Shown here one piece after another: positions 28,810 through 39,539 of a stretch of DNA of 64,000 nucleotides. Origin of the DNA: Naegleria lovaniensis (lineage: Eukaryota > Heterolobosea > Eutetramitea > Acrasida > Naegleriidae). The notes beneath the pieces were generated by a model. It saw only the letters and a list, made by a program, of their open reading frames with translations, had not been told where the DNA came from and did no database searches. Made by a program: the position numbers and the translations under genes. How positions within the stretch are numbered: position 1 is the first letter of the stretch; the number at the start of each line of letters is the position of its first letter. The DNA lies in the NCBI RefSeq assembly GCF_003324165.1, contig NW_025407838.1, positions 625,389 through 689,388 of the forward strand. The letters run 5' to 3'.

Positions 28810-29793
28810 TCATCGTTTTACATTTTCTTTCGAACAAAGTCTCAATGTCTTCTTTTTTTCACACCGCTCCATGTCAACAGTTTTGGATCCGTTCGATTTC
28901 ATTTCTGCTGCGAACGAGGGAGGTGTAACGACAATTCGTATTTCATCATTTCCTTCATTCATGTCCAAAGTCATGGATTGTTTTAACAATCCTTTTTGGA
29001 GGGACTGAAACACTTGTGAACGAATAGAACATTTGTTGTAAAGTACAGGGATAGAAACATCTTCTTTCACAGGCATTGAGGATCGAAATGAATTGCTGGA
29101 GCCAGAGAATTCAAAACTGGAACCGGTATCTATGGGAAACTTGTCAAAATTACTGGCATTGCCGTTGTCTTTGGATAAATCAGTTGAAGTAATGACAGAA
29201 TCAAATTGATCTTGTGTTGGTACATGATCGACCAGAGTGGTGTCTTGATCTTCCAACAGTAAGATTCGTTTTTTAACCAAGATGTTAATATAATGAGACG
29301 GTGAGTGGTTAGAGAGCGAGGATTGATGATGCTTCAATATTTCATTTGGAGGGTGATGTAAATGAAAATCATGTCGATGTGTATGAGTTCGAAGATGATG
29401 ATGAAGATGTTGTGAATGGCGATGGTTGTGTTCTGTTAACGGTAGAGTTTTCTTCTTCTTTTTTCGTCTTTCAAGGCAATGCAGGAGGACCGAAGAGTGC
29501 GTCGAATGAACGGTTTTTGAATGAGCTTGATCCCTTAATGCAACATCATGATCGATAAAAACCGAATGGCAAGATCTTTTCCGGTCATCCACGATTTCTT
29601 GTAATGAACGAGAGAGGGTTGGAATTGGATCCTTACTCGAATGAATCATGCTTGGTTGATTCATGGAAAGTCTAACATGATGAGCCTTAGAAGAAGGAGG
29701 TTTCGTGTGCCGAGTATTCAACTCAACTTGAGGTGCATGAAAGGGTGAAATTGAAGTCGACATTGCAGTGGTGGTGGAGGCCCCTGCACCCAT
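28810..29793 (-). CDS. Putative N-myristoylated Ser/His-rich protein, cluster member 3
   Basis: ATG at 29793 (MGAGASTTTAMS), 327 residues. Myristoylation site with Ser6; long Ser/His-rich middle; a basic KKKKKT patch; near the C-terminus NDEIRIVVTPPSFAAE followed by SKTVDMERCEKKK. This is the same motif order as members 1 and 2 (E-R-I-I-V-T-P-P, then SKTxxxER). Outside these motifs it is strongly diverged. It shares with members 1, 4 and 5 a short SxSxQEIV / SRSDIV-type element in the N-terminal third. Function unknown. Confidence 0.72.
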   Translation of the reverse strand: MGAGASTTTAMSTSISPFHAPQVELNTRHTKPPSSKAHHVRLSMNQPSMIHSSKDPIPTLSRSLQEIVDDRKRSCHSVFIDHDVALRDQAHSKTVHSTHSSVLLHCLERRKKKKKTLPLTEHNHRHSQHLHHHLRTHTHRHDFHLHHPPNEILKHHQSSLSNHSPSHYINILVKKRILLLEDQDTTLVDHVPTQDQFDSVITSTDLSKDNGNASNFDKFPIDTGSSFEFSGSSNSFRSSMPVKEDVSIPVLYNKCSIRSQVFQSLQKGLLKQSMTLDMNEGNDEIRIVVTPPSFAAEMKSNGSKTVDMERCEKKKTLRLCSKENVKR

Positions 29794-29937
29794 TTTTCTT
29801 GCTTGAAATTGTGCTTTTCATGTAAAGGAGAAATGGGATAACAAAAAGTCAATATCCACATTTGGACTATTTTACATTTAGATTTTTTATTGAATTCAAC
29901 ACAATAAAATGCTTCATGGACTTCCATGAAATTGGGA

Positions 29938-30555
29938 TTAAGGCACTGTGGGTGGAGTGATGATAATCAAAAATTCTTCCCGTTCATAATGGTTGGACTG
30001 ATGTTTCAATGAAAACTTTAGGGGTTGTAGCCGTTTTTGTGTGTTTGCAACATCTCTTCCGGAGGATGGTCTATATTTCACCTTGCGAACATGAAAACTG
30101 TCAATAACTTGATGCTCCAACGGATCGTCCTCCTCTTGCAGTTCATTACAAGTGGTACTTTGATGATATATTTGAGTGGAAGCAATCTGTTTTGTTTGAT
30201 GTTTTTTGGAATGATGAGGAGGAGGACCATTAGACTTTGTACCCTCTGAAAATAGTGGTTGAACAAATGTAAAGGAACGACCTCGCGTTTTATGAGATTG
30301 ATGAATCAACTCCTGAGAGTAAGTGGTAGAGGGGGAAGACTTGGGCAAAGGATGATGATGCGAACGTCCTGTGCTCGCGTTAGTAGATGACTTGATTGGA
30401 ACATGAATCAAATCTTGATAGGAGTATGAGCTTTTTCGAGACTGTTGAGATGGCGAGTATTTGGAAAATACATCTTTCAGGTCATCTTGATGTTGGCCTT
30501 CGTCCATCTTCATGTGCCGCATTGAGGCGGAAGAGCTGCTCACACTGGATCCCAT
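29938..30555 (-). CDS. Putative N-myristoylated Ser-rich protein, cluster member 4
   Basis: ATG at 30555 (MGSSVSSSSASM), 205 residues, the smallest of the cluster. Myristoylation site with Ser6. Two SYxxELI/DLI-type elements (SYSYQDLIHVPI and TYSQELIHQSH). The protein ends exactly in the family motif: EREEFLIIITPPTVP-stop, so the basic tail of the others is absent. The 144-bp spacer to member 3 and the same strand suggest tandem origin. Confidence 0.7.
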   Translation of the reverse strand: MGSSVSSSSASMRHMKMDEGQHQDDLKDVFSKYSPSQQSRKSSYSYQDLIHVPIKSSTNASTGRSHHHPLPKSSPSTTYSQELIHQSHKTRGRSFTFVQPLFSEGTKSNGPPPHHSKKHQTKQIASTQIYHQSTTCNELQEEDDPLEHQVIDSFHVRKVKYRPSSGRDVANTQKRLQPLKFSLKHQSNHYEREEFLIIITPPTVP

Positions 30556-30867
30556 TCATAGTAAGTATTGAATCAGCGCCATGAAGAAGAGAAGGACTGA
30601 GAACTATTTTTTAGGGTGGTCAGTGTGTTCGAAAAGGTCATTGTTCATTTCACGAATGGTTGTGTTCGTCGTTGAAAGGTCATCAAAATTCGGCATTTAC
30701 GAGACATTGTTTTCGCCTTAATGGGCGTGGGTATAACAGGAGGAGTTCGCGACCACAATTGGATACGAAGGAATTTATGGCCACACAATTGGACATTTTG
30801 AAACGTGTTAAATCAGGTTTGACTATAGCAATGGGATTCCAAGTCTGTCTGAATATTGATACCCTAA

Positions 30868-32295
30868 TTACACATCATCACTGGAATCGAGATCTGATTT
30901 TGACAACAGGCGAGGTAGTGCATCTTCCTCCATACTCCTGGATCGAACATGTGGATGAAAATGATGATGATTCGACATGTGATGATAGTTCTGATGAGAA
31001 GGTTTTTGATGACGTTGTGCATGATGGTGGTGAGGATGATGTGAATGCACTTGAAGAGATTGATTCTTTGAAATGTGATAATGTTTCTTGTGGGGATGGA
31101 ATCGATGCTTGGGTATCACACTGGGAGGAAATGGAGGGTCAGTCACAGTAATATGACATTCTTCATTGCCCAAGTTTGTTTGTGAATTGGAGCTGTCTTG
31201 TTGTTGTAATGGCGAATCTGGAGTTGGACTGATGGAACGATGTGAAGTTGTAGTGGTATTAAGGGAGCTTTGAGAATCGGATTGAAAGAATTTGTAAGGT
31301 GAATACGAACGCTGAAAGGGAAAGTCTGGAATTCGTTGTGAAGCTGCAGCACTTGTATTGGGCAAGTGACGCGAATCATGACTTTCACCAATGACTGGAG
31401 TTGAAACGCTGTTTGAGGTTGTGACCACATGAGAAGTAGCAGAGGCGCATTCTTGCCATACAGGCGCTTCTCTTCTTCTATGATTCATATGAGGCAAATG
31501 ATTGGAGGGCATCTTTCTATGATTGGTGTAAGAATCAGATGGCACGTAATTCGGATGTAAATGTGTACTGTGGCTGCTGGTTGATTTCGTTCTTCCCAAC
31601 GATGATCTGGTTGAGGATGATGCTTGAGTATGTTCACTCACAGTTGGAGGAGGAGGAGCTAAATAATGTGGACTGGTAGTTGTTGTTGTTGAATTATTAT
31701 AACTCATTGGCTTTACATAAATATGATCCGGAAGGGAAGCATATCGAGAGATTTTGTTTTTTGCTTTGGTGGCAGTATCGTCGGTTTCATGCGAATGGTC
31801 TTCTCCATTGGATGATGAGGACTTGTGAGTCGTGTTCGAATGATTCATTGTCGACGAGGATAACGAAGACGTTGAGGAAAACACTAGAGAATGAGGTTTC
31901 ATAAATTCCAGCTGGATGTGTTGAGGCTCATTAAGGCTCGAGGTTCCGAACACTTCTGGATGATGTTGATACATTTTCAGAGGATGAAACGGATACGAAT
32001 GATTCACGTGAATGGAAGAGGGCAGTGAGGAGGAGGCTTTCAGTGAGGGTCGCGTGGAACGACTCGACGAGTTCGAAATGCTGTGGTGGAACGACTCGTG
32101 AATGGTTTTCGTTGAAGATGTCCAATCATTCTTCTTTGGTTGTAGTTTGATTTCAGATGAAAAGCCTTCATGTGCAAGAAGCGAGTCGGATGAGACTTGT
32201 TGTTGCTGGGATTGATGAAACACAGAAGATGGATCAGCCACTCCACCATTGAGTGGATGAAGCGATGATGAGGAAGAAGATGAGGCTGAGCCCAT
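30868..32295 (-). CDS. Putative N-myristoylated Ser/His-rich protein, cluster member 5
   Basis: I prefer the ATG at 32295 (MGSASSSSSSSLH, 475 residues), which restores the MG...S signal of the other members; the frame's first ATG at 32334 would bury it behind 13 residues. Low-complexity Ser/Thr throughout, a SLPDHIYVKP element, the family motif NEECHITVTDPPFPPS at about residue 390, then an unusual His-rich tail (HSHHPHHHHAQRHQ) that could bind metal, and an acidic end (SDLDSSDDV). Function unknown. Confidence 0.68.
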   Translation of the reverse strand: MGSASSSSSSSLHPLNGGVADPSSVFHQSQQQQVSSDSLLAHEGFSSEIKLQPKKNDWTSSTKTIHESFHHSISNSSSRSTRPSLKASSSLPSSIHVNHSYPFHPLKMYQHHPEVFGTSSLNEPQHIQLEFMKPHSLVFSSTSSLSSSTMNHSNTTHKSSSSNGEDHSHETDDTATKAKNKISRYASLPDHIYVKPMSYNNSTTTTTSPHYLAPPPPTVSEHTQASSSTRSSLGRTKSTSSHSTHLHPNYVPSDSYTNHRKMPSNHLPHMNHRRREAPVWQECASATSHVVTTSNSVSTPVIGESHDSRHLPNTSAAASQRIPDFPFQRSYSPYKFFQSDSQSSLNTTTTSHRSISPTPDSPLQQQDSSNSQTNLGNEECHITVTDPPFPPSVIPKHRFHPHKKHYHISKNQSLQVHSHHPHHHHAQRHQKPSHQNYHHMSNHHHFHPHVRSRSMEEDALPRLLSKSDLDSSDDV

Positions 32296-32334
32296 ATAAG
32301 CGAGTCTCTTTTTTGAGGTAAAAGCACCCGGCAT

Positions 32335-32636
32335 GAAGTGTTATTTTGGCCGAGACCAGTTCCAAATTGGGGTGATGTACGTTTTTGACACAATTCGATT
32401 GGCCATAGGATCTCAATTTCTTAATGAAAGAGGATGTGACAGTTGCGTCGCATAGTCCCATAGGTCTCTCAATAATATCAAGTATTTATAAAAATCTCTT
32501 TCATATAGCAAGACGTTACTTACCTTTGTGTTGCTTAACTCTCATGCTTCTCAGCCTTTCTGCTTCAAGGTGATCCAATTTAAGAATAATTTTCAAAATT
32601 TATTAAATAATTGGACACTAGTAATTGTCCATAGAA
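32335..32636. other. Short intergenic region
   Basis: About 300 bp between the 5' end of cluster member 5 and the 3' end of the elongase gene. Nothing recognisable. Confidence 0.4.
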
Positions 32637-33895
32637 TTACTCGTGCTTCTTCTTTCCAGAAGTGGCTGCTGGTGCAGAACCAAAGTATTTTCTAACAAAG
32701 AAGTCAACAAACAAATACAAATAAGCACCATACATGGCAACACAGCTCAACATAATTTCATATGGAGCCTCACAACGACAATTCTTCTCAAGAGGCACGC
32801 CAGCTTCCTTATTCTTGAAGAACTTGTAAGCAAAGATCGAGTTGAAAACAATACCGAAAATCATTTGAGAAATTTGACCAACAGTCAACAAAAAGTTCCA
32901 GCTTGGTCTATAGCCCAACTCGGTCAATGCATAATAGTAGTACATGAAAGTGTGAATCAAAGCATTCATAATAATAAAGCAATATCCGACAGCATATTGA
33001 GTGTAGACAGCATACCAGGTGAAGAGTAAAACAGTCAAATGGTGGAACCAGTGCAAGAATGGGACCTTACGATCTGGATGCTTGATAACCAACAAGACAG
33101 TGTCAATGAGTTCCAAATACTTGGAGAGAGCGAAAATGTAAGCCCAAACAATGTGTGGAAGGCCTTGTTCAGGACCTATATGGCGGTGAGGGAAGTGCCA
33201 ATATGTGTGTGTGTCATTATGGGTCATTCATGTGTGCACAATTTCATGTCAACATTGACGACAGGATCATCGGGTTATTATCATTGCAGGTTGGTATCCA
33301 AGAGGTTGCAGTAGATGTGAAAATAAAACATCACAGGATCACACAAAAACAAGTAGGCAAAAACACAATCATTTCGAAGCAAATATAAACACAAAGAAGC
33401 AATTTCACCATTCCACTTACCAAGCACGTGCTTTTCTTCACAAATCAAAGCTGGTAAATCCCATTCGTACTCATTCTTCAAATAACTGAACCAAGGAATA
33501 GCAGCACCCAACAACATGGCTAAACTGAAAACACTCAAGAACATATTCCACAAGAACATGACCATCTTCAAGATTGGTCTCTTTGCGTCCTTAGCTGGAA
33601 CTGGCAACAACTTGGGTAAAACAAAAACAATGAACAAGTAAACAATCACAGAAGTAATTGGCAGCACGTTGGTATACTGTTTCATGAGGAAAGTTTCGTC
33701 CATAGTAAGTCTAAACTTTTGGTGATATTGGGTAGCGAGGAAATTCATATCCAAAAGTTTGGCTGGCTCTGCCATGATGAGTTGGCAGAACTCACGAAGT
33801 GGTCCCATAAGAAGGAGAGGCATTGTTGTTGTGGTTGTTGTACTAGTGTGTTGATAACTACTATTACTATTGTGTTTGTGAGGGAAAGGCATCAA
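32637..33895 (-). CDS. ELO-family very-long-chain fatty acid elongase (2 exons)
   Basis: Exon 1 is 33895-33421 with donor GTAAGT; exon 2 is 33175-32637 after a 245-bp intron ending TATAG; 337 residues in phase. Later ATGs at 33823 or 33775 are also possible starts. The ELO signature KVPFLHWFHHLTVLLFTW (HxxHH box) and NALIHTFMYYYYAL are intact, with about six to seven membrane spans. The family is the ER 3-ketoacyl-CoA synthase that condenses acyl-CoA with malonyl-CoA; the sequence style is that of the ELOVL6-type (saturated/monounsaturated substrates). The C-terminus KKKHE offers a KKxx ER-retrieval signal. Confidence 0.92.
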
Positions 33896-34546
33896 GATGG
33901 CACATGCAAATTATCATTATCATCATCATCATCATTGGACCACAATATCATTGTAAATCACGTGTTTGCACAGAGGAAAAAGGTATAGACATTTCGGAAG
34001 AGCCGTTGTGGTGGTGAGTGGATAAAATTTAAACAATGATGGTCATAAAAGAATATACCAACAACAGAGAGGTGAGTTCAAGTGAGAGAGAGGCCAGCAA
34101 CGAGAATAATCATCACCATCATGAAATATTTTGAAGTAACGGATAAATATGGAGGAGTACATCAAAACACAAGCCAACATCATCATTTTGGTGCAAAACA
34201 AAAGTAGTATCAAGCATGAGTATTCATTCAACAGGTCAGAAGAGCGACGCGTGTGTTATCTTTGCATGCAGCTGAAAGGAACGTACCTCAATGCGTTATT
34301 TTTTAAAACACGAAAACTTCTTGACGCGCGCCAAGTTTCACAACGTCTTTCAAAGTGAAAAGCTGACAGGTGTCCGAAGTTGCCCTCGCAGCAAATATTT
34401 ATTGAGGGATGAAATGTATGTCACCCAACGGCCCAATGGCCACCTGCCTTATTTAAAAATCTCATTCAGCACGATACTGCACCACAATATATGCGTCAAG
34501 GAATGTGAATTGCTTCATCTTGAATTATTGGGTGTATCCATTCCAC
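33896..34546. other. Intergenic region
   Basis: About 650 bp upstream of the elongase and downstream of the DUF4139 gene. It includes a short CAT-repeat stretch near 33915-33935. Small open frames (34149-34358, 34291-34611) have no supporting features. Confidence 0.45.
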
Positions 34547-36604
34547 TCACTCAGTGTAAGAAACAACAAATTCCAATGAGAGAATTTTTCGTTCATGGGG
34601 TTTCAAAGTGAATTCTCGTTCCATTACATAATTCAGCTTCTTAATTTTCACAAGAATGTTGTTGTCATTATCTTTAAATGTGAGATAGAGCGGCTCAACC
34701 GTATTTACGGACTTGGTATTCGATGTCGTGAACCATTCAGATAAATCGCTCTCTGGCTTTCCATCGAGCTTTGGTTGTGTAAGGAGAATTTTCAAGCTCT
34801 TGTCCTTGTGCCAATTTGTGATTTTTGGTAAGGCATCCATCACAGTAATGTTGATAGGAACGTCTTTCTTATTGTCAATTAATACTTTGAATAAATTCTT
34901 GACCATTTTCGTTTTTTGGAACCAGCCGGAATAATCTTCGTTAGAGCTCTTCTCTAAAACGGTCACAGAAACCATTTTATCAATTCCAGTATCCAAATTG
35001 AATGTTTGTTTTGGTAAAATATTCTTATCGATAGTAGTTTGCGAGGTCAGCATGTTGTCTACGAAAATATCAATAGCACCAGGTACAAGTTGTAATTTGG
35101 ACTTGTTCTTGATGCTCATATTGGTGTAAACTTTGGTCGTTTGTTTTGGAATCACTTTGTGGAACCATTGTGTTTCAAGCATGACTTGCCCGATGAGTAC
35201 CTTCTTGATCACATTGTTGTTTACCCTTGCCTTAGGAGTGAACATGGACGGTTGAGCGCTTGGTAAGGTTAATCGTCCTGCTATCACATACATGATAGAG
35301 GTGGACAGTAGAGGATTGTTTTTAACTTGTGCCGGTGATTGAAATTGGTCATCGCTGTTTTGACTCTGACCAAAGGATTCAGATTGAGGGGCATAGTTCA
35401 TATTTACGGCAGAACGAACCGTCATGGTATTCTTTAACGTGAGATCATTCAGCCAACTTCCTCGATTACTGTTTCCATCAAGATAAACACCCATATCAGC
35501 CAATGTGAGTTCTTGAACTTGAGGTAATGAAGGTGCTAGTGTCAAGGTATCTGTGCTTAATGTTATTTGTGCATTGGTCCAATTTTCACCACTGTACTGT
35601 TGAAGGTCTGCCATGAAAACAAGACGACCTGTTTGTTTCTTGCTGTCAATATGAAGAGAGTAGTATGGAATCCAAGTCAAAAGAGGATACGTATTGAATG
35701 ACGTCTCATTGGTGACAATGTATTTCACAATCAAATGTACTGAATGCTTTGGAAGTGTGGCAGAAAATGTGAAATTGTATGGGAGAAAGCTCCACGGGGT
35801 TGGCTTGCTATTCAATTGTTCTATCTTTTTCGAAATATCTCTCTTTTGTTTCGAGAGCTGTGAGATAATTTCCTCCAATTCCTTCAACGCTTGCATTTTC
35901 TCTGTAAATTCTTTTGTGTCAAACTTGGATGACAAAGACTCCCGTAAAATTCCATTCTTCAATTGCTCCATGTCTTGCAATTTCAATTCTATTGGCTTCA
36001 AGTCTTCCTCTAATGCTTCCTTTTCAGCTTTTTCTTTGCTATTTGAAATTGGTACCTCTTGTTCGAATTGTGTTTCTTTAAGAAAGAGTTGGGTGATGGT
36101 GGTGTGGTCTTTGGAATTCTCATCTTGAATCACAGCACTCACAGAAAAGCTTGATGTGTCCACATGTTGGGAGAGTTTTGTCAATGTGACTTGAACAGAA
36201 GTTGCTTCTGCTATGCCTGGTTTCACGTTAAAGGTTCTTTCTACACTTGCTCTATGATTGGTAAAGAGAGTCACTGAGGTTGAAATTGAATCTCTGTCAG
36301 TATGGAATTGATAAAGAGTTGGGATGGAGGTTGGGTCGTCGAGCTCTACATCTGTGGTTGCAGTGGTGAGGCTTGATAATTCGTTGTGTGATTTACCTGT
36401 TGTTGCTGTTGTTGTGGGAAGAGTTTGTTCCATGCGATCCTTGTTCATCGGTTCGGGTGTTAGGTTCATATCTTTAATAAGAGTTTCATGATCAAGATGT
36501 GCTCTTATTAAAGTGATCATCATGCTCAAAGTCATGACTAGTGCAAACACCATTGTTCCGATCGGATGTTTTCTACTTTTCGTTTTGCTGATCATTTGTT
36601 TCAT
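34547..36604 (-). CDS. DUF4139-domain membrane-anchored protein
   Basis: The ATG at 36604 gives 685 residues; the frame begins a little earlier with a TTG. An N-terminal span (GTMVFALVMTLSMMITLIRA) acts as signal anchor or signal peptide. A Glu/Lys coiled coil lies near residues 200-265 and a DUF4139 domain at about 290-680: LTWIPYYSLHIDSKKQTGRLVFMADLQQYSGENWTNAQITLST fits the family's WxPxYxLxxD ... NxTGExWxNxxLxLST pattern. The family has no agreed function; eukaryotic members are often extracellular or luminal. The position of the anchor suggests that the bulk lies outside the cytosol. Confidence 0.75.
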   Translation of the reverse strand: MKQMISKTKSRKHPIGTMVFALVMTLSMMITLIRAHLDHETLIKDMNLTPEPMNKDRMEQTLPTTTATTGKSHNELSSLTTATTDVELDDPTSIPTLYQFHTDRDSISTSVTLFTNHRASVERTFNVKPGIAEATSVQVTLTKLSQHVDTSSFSVSAVIQDENSKDHTTITQLFLKETQFEQEVPISNSKEKAEKEALEEDLKPIELKLQDMEQLKNGILRESLSSKFDTKEFTEKMQALKELEEIISQLSKQKRDISKKIEQLNSKPTPWSFLPYNFTFSATLPKHSVHLIVKYIVTNETSFNTYPLLTWIPYYSLHIDSKKQTGRLVFMADLQQYSGENWTNAQITLSTDTLTLAPSLPQVQELTLADMGVYLDGNSNRGSWLNDLTLKNTMTVRSAVNMNYAPQSESFGQSQNSDDQFQSPAQVKNNPLLSTSIMYVIAGRLTLPSAQPSMFTPKARVNNNVIKKVLIGQVMLETQWFHKVIPKQTTKVYTNMSIKNKSKLQLVPGAIDIFVDNMLTSQTTIDKNILPKQTFNLDTGIDKMVSVTVLEKSSNEDYSGWFQKTKMVKNLFKVLIDNKKDVPINITVMDALPKITNWHKDKSLKILLTQPKLDGKPESDLSEWFTTSNTKSVNTVEPLYLTFKDNDNNILVKIKKLNYVMEREFTLKPHERKILSLEFVVSYTE

Positions 36605-37576
36605 TTTCAAGACGATAGCCGATTTATAATTCTTTTCTTGTTCTATGAATTGCAAATTACAATTATTACTACAATTTAAAAGAAAATTAATTCACTGTAA
36701 GAACAAGAGACAATTTTTTGGTTAAATTGAAGGACCCGAACTATTACCTTAAAAGATCATTGCATGGTGATGCCATCAAACACGTAGAAAAAGTGCTGCA
36801 TCATCATTCATGATTTGATTGGAGGAATTTTTCGTGGTCCAATTAAACTGAAGGAGAAGTTATCCAAACTTAACACGTGTTTGAATTCGAAAATAATTGG
36901 AAATGCTGCTATGGAACAAAAAGCTTACCATGCTTGAAGGCAGGTTCAAAACAACCAACTAGAAATTTGATATCTGTCATACGCCGTTGTTGAGCGAAAT
37001 TTAACTTCCAGAGAGACCATCATCTGTTCCTTTTTTCTTTGACATCTCATCACATCAATGTTTCCACATGACAGCAATTAAACAAAATCTCTTGCTCATG
37101 TCTGATTTCCTCCATCTTCTTTCTCCGTTACACTAACATCTTATGCAGGTGATTATTTGTCTAGTGACCACATTGCCAACAATACAAATTAATAAAGGCA
37201 AACTCCAAAAAGGAGAAAACCAGAGAAACGCAAGTAAGAAGGACATGATGATGTTGTGATGGATGTTTCAATAACACCATACATCGTGGGTGGTGACAAC
37301 GTCATGTTGATGTTAAATAAATATTAAATTAAGGTTAAAAAATTAAAAATCAATTACTTGTGGAAAAGATTCGATCAGGCCAGTTGCACTGTCACACTGT
37401 TCTTCCTTACCACAAGAAGGTTAAGGATCTGCGAAAAAGGAACTTTAAAATTTCAAGTTCCTGCCCTTCACTACGTTCAGAATAAATCATGTTTGATGAG
37501 ACTTGCTCATTAATAAAATCAATAGCGAATCAAACCATTTCAATTCAAGCAAGACATCTTTGCTAACAAGACCACT
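36605..37576. other. Intergenic region
   Basis: About 970 bp between the 5' end of the DUF4139 gene and the 3' end of the kinase gene. AT-rich, no open frame of length, no tRNA-like or repeat structure seen. Confidence 0.5.
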
Positions 37577-38836
37577 TCAGGGAAGTTTACGTCTGTGTCT
37601 TACACGCTTAGGATTGTTCGATATCTTTACCTTTTCTTTCAAAACTTCTTCCAAGTTTTGATTAAAATCACATTTCCTTAACAAATCGAGGACCAATTCA
37701 CAAGAGGCTGGTCTATCATTAACATCTGTTGCACAACACCAGCACTTGACAATGCTTAATAATGGAGGACAATCAACAGGTAAGGTAAAGTCGTTGCCAT
37801 TCGCACAGCAAGCTTTAAATAATGTATTCCTATTCTTCACAGAATGGAATGGTTTCTTGCATGTCAGTATCTCACCTATGACTCTACCCAAACTGAAAAT
37901 ATCGCTTCTCTTGGAGTACGGTACTTCATCGTCTTCAGTGAGTATTTCAGGAGCCTGATACAGTAGTGTGTCCTTTTGCTTATCGTAAACAGTTCCCAGA
38001 ATAGAACTGACAGAATTATAGTATGTTTGGTATTCCCTAACATCAGCATATCCAAAGTCGGTTAAGACTAATTCATTCACTTGTATACCGTCGTTTGTCA
38101 CGAGAAAATTTTCAGACTTGATGTCATTATGGAGAATGCCGCTAGGATAGTCTTCCGATGGTGTATGCAGAGTCTGTAAACACTCCAAGCAAGATATTAT
38201 CAAATTCTTCTTTTGTTTCCAATCCAAATTACTCTCATTCTCTGACAAATATCTCCATAGATTTGAAGAATACTTTTTCATTACAAATCCCACTCTCATT
38301 GAATCAGTATGTTCATCAACAAAAACTCCATACGTTCGAACACAGTACTGATGAGGTAATTTCATTATTATATGAGCTTCCTTATATATATTTTCTTTGA
38401 CTGTTTTGATTTTACCTTGATCTTCAAAATCAACAATCTTTACAGCAACACTGGTGTTTGTATCCAAATGAATAGCGTTATAGATTGAAGCTTGTCCTCC
38501 TGAGGCTATTTTTCTAGAGTAATCAATACCAACATGTTGTGATGTCATATAGGATGGCAAAAAAACATCTTCAGGATCTATTGTACCTGTAGTGGATGGT
38601 TGTGCTAAAGCAACGTCGTAGGACACACGCGGAGGAAAAGCCTTCAATATTTTTTTAATCGTTTCCGTTGTTTCCCAACATTTGTTGATGCTGTTGTCTT
38701 TGGTATGGATGAGAAAATCCAACAACTTTTTCTTATCGTTTTCGTTCCATTCCTCCATCTTGGCATTTTTCAGAATGTTGGTTACTAGCGTGGAGGTTTG
38801 CGCGCTTTTGAGTCTCTCAATGAGTTGTTCAGCCAT
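37577..38836 (-). CDS. Protein kinase with atypical HND catalytic loop
   Basis: The ATG at 38836 gives 419 residues. The first 100 residues are helical. The kinase domain follows: glycine loop IASGGQASIYNA, VAVK (Lys), a catalytic loop HNDIKSEN where most kinases have HRD, LTDFGYAD (DFG), YQAPEIL (APE), SDIFSLGRVIGEIL. Lys, Asp, Asn and DFG are all present, so it should be active. The Arg-to-Asn change makes it a non-RD kinase, usually not controlled by activation-loop phosphorylation. Overall pattern is closest to TKL/Ser-Thr kinases. Confidence 0.85.
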   Translation of the reverse strand: MAEQLIERLKSAQTSTLVTNILKNAKMEEWNENDKKKLLDFLIHTKDNSINKCWETTETIKKILKAFPPRVSYDVALAQPSTTGTIDPEDVFLPSYMTSQHVGIDYSRKIASGGQASIYNAIHLDTNTSVAVKIVDFEDQGKIKTVKENIYKEAHIIMKLPHQYCVRTYGVFVDEHTDSMRVGFVMKKYSSNLWRYLSENESNLDWKQKKNLIISCLECLQTLHTPSEDYPSGILHNDIKSENFLVTNDGIQVNELVLTDFGYADVREYQTYYNSVSSILGTVYDKQKDTLLYQAPEILTEDDEVPYSKRSDIFSLGRVIGEILTCKKPFHSVKNRNTLFKACCANGNDFTLPVDCPPLLSIVKCWCCATDVNDRPASCELVLDLLRKCDFNQNLEEVLKEKVKISNNPKRVRHRRKLP

Positions 38837-39539
38837 TTTTTTAACTTTAACTTTACAATGTGGCTTAATGCAGCAAGCGAAAAGCTCATTGAGCTCTATC
38901 CACACCAACTCCCTACCTGTTCCATTGGGACTAACTAGAGATCTGGTGTCTAAATAAAGCTCGATGTATTTTTTAAAACTTTAAAACCTCGTTCCACAAA
39001 GATACAAGACAACGAGCTCTACAAATGTTGTCCAACAATAATCACAGGTGTTAAATTTTATTATTGATGTTCCAAATATACCTCCACTACTACTCATGAA
39101 ACATACAACAAATCCAAACTCATGTATTTTCTCAATATGGATCCATAGTAATCATCATTGTCAAATTTAACAACAGTGTTACCATCTCTGATTGACACAA
39201 GTACATCGTTTAAAACAACCCATCTGCAAACCACCCAGAGATTTTTTTTCCATAATCTGTTCCCTTAAATCTTTTTCCTTATTCGTCCTATTGTGCTTGT
39301 CTCTCTGGACTTTCTTTGATTATCTGAGCACTTCTTGGGCAACTTGTTTCTTTTGGCCTTGTTCAATGTTCTGCTGAGTCAAACTTCCGTGTTCCCCAAA
39401 TCCACTTGCTGTTTGTCATGTTATGTCAAATGTCAAGCATCTTTCAAAAAATTGTCAATACCTCAACAACGAAGACAACATTTGCACTTCTAGGTAACGG
39501 CCAACCACAAACGAAAAATACAGACAACAACCCACAGAA
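38837..39539. other. Divergent intergenic region between kinase and Rac genes
   Basis: About 700 bp between two genes transcribed away from each other, so it should hold both promoters. No gene or repeat seen; the open frame at 39192-39377 is without support. Confidence 0.45.

Noticed and set aside
30660-31151. 163-residue plus-strand open frame
   Set aside because: Lies antisense to cluster member 5; its acidic sequence is the complement of that gene's His/Ser-rich codons.
32334-32334. Upstream ATG of cluster member 5
   Set aside because: Would hide the MG...S signal shared by all five members; 32295 preferred, though not proven.
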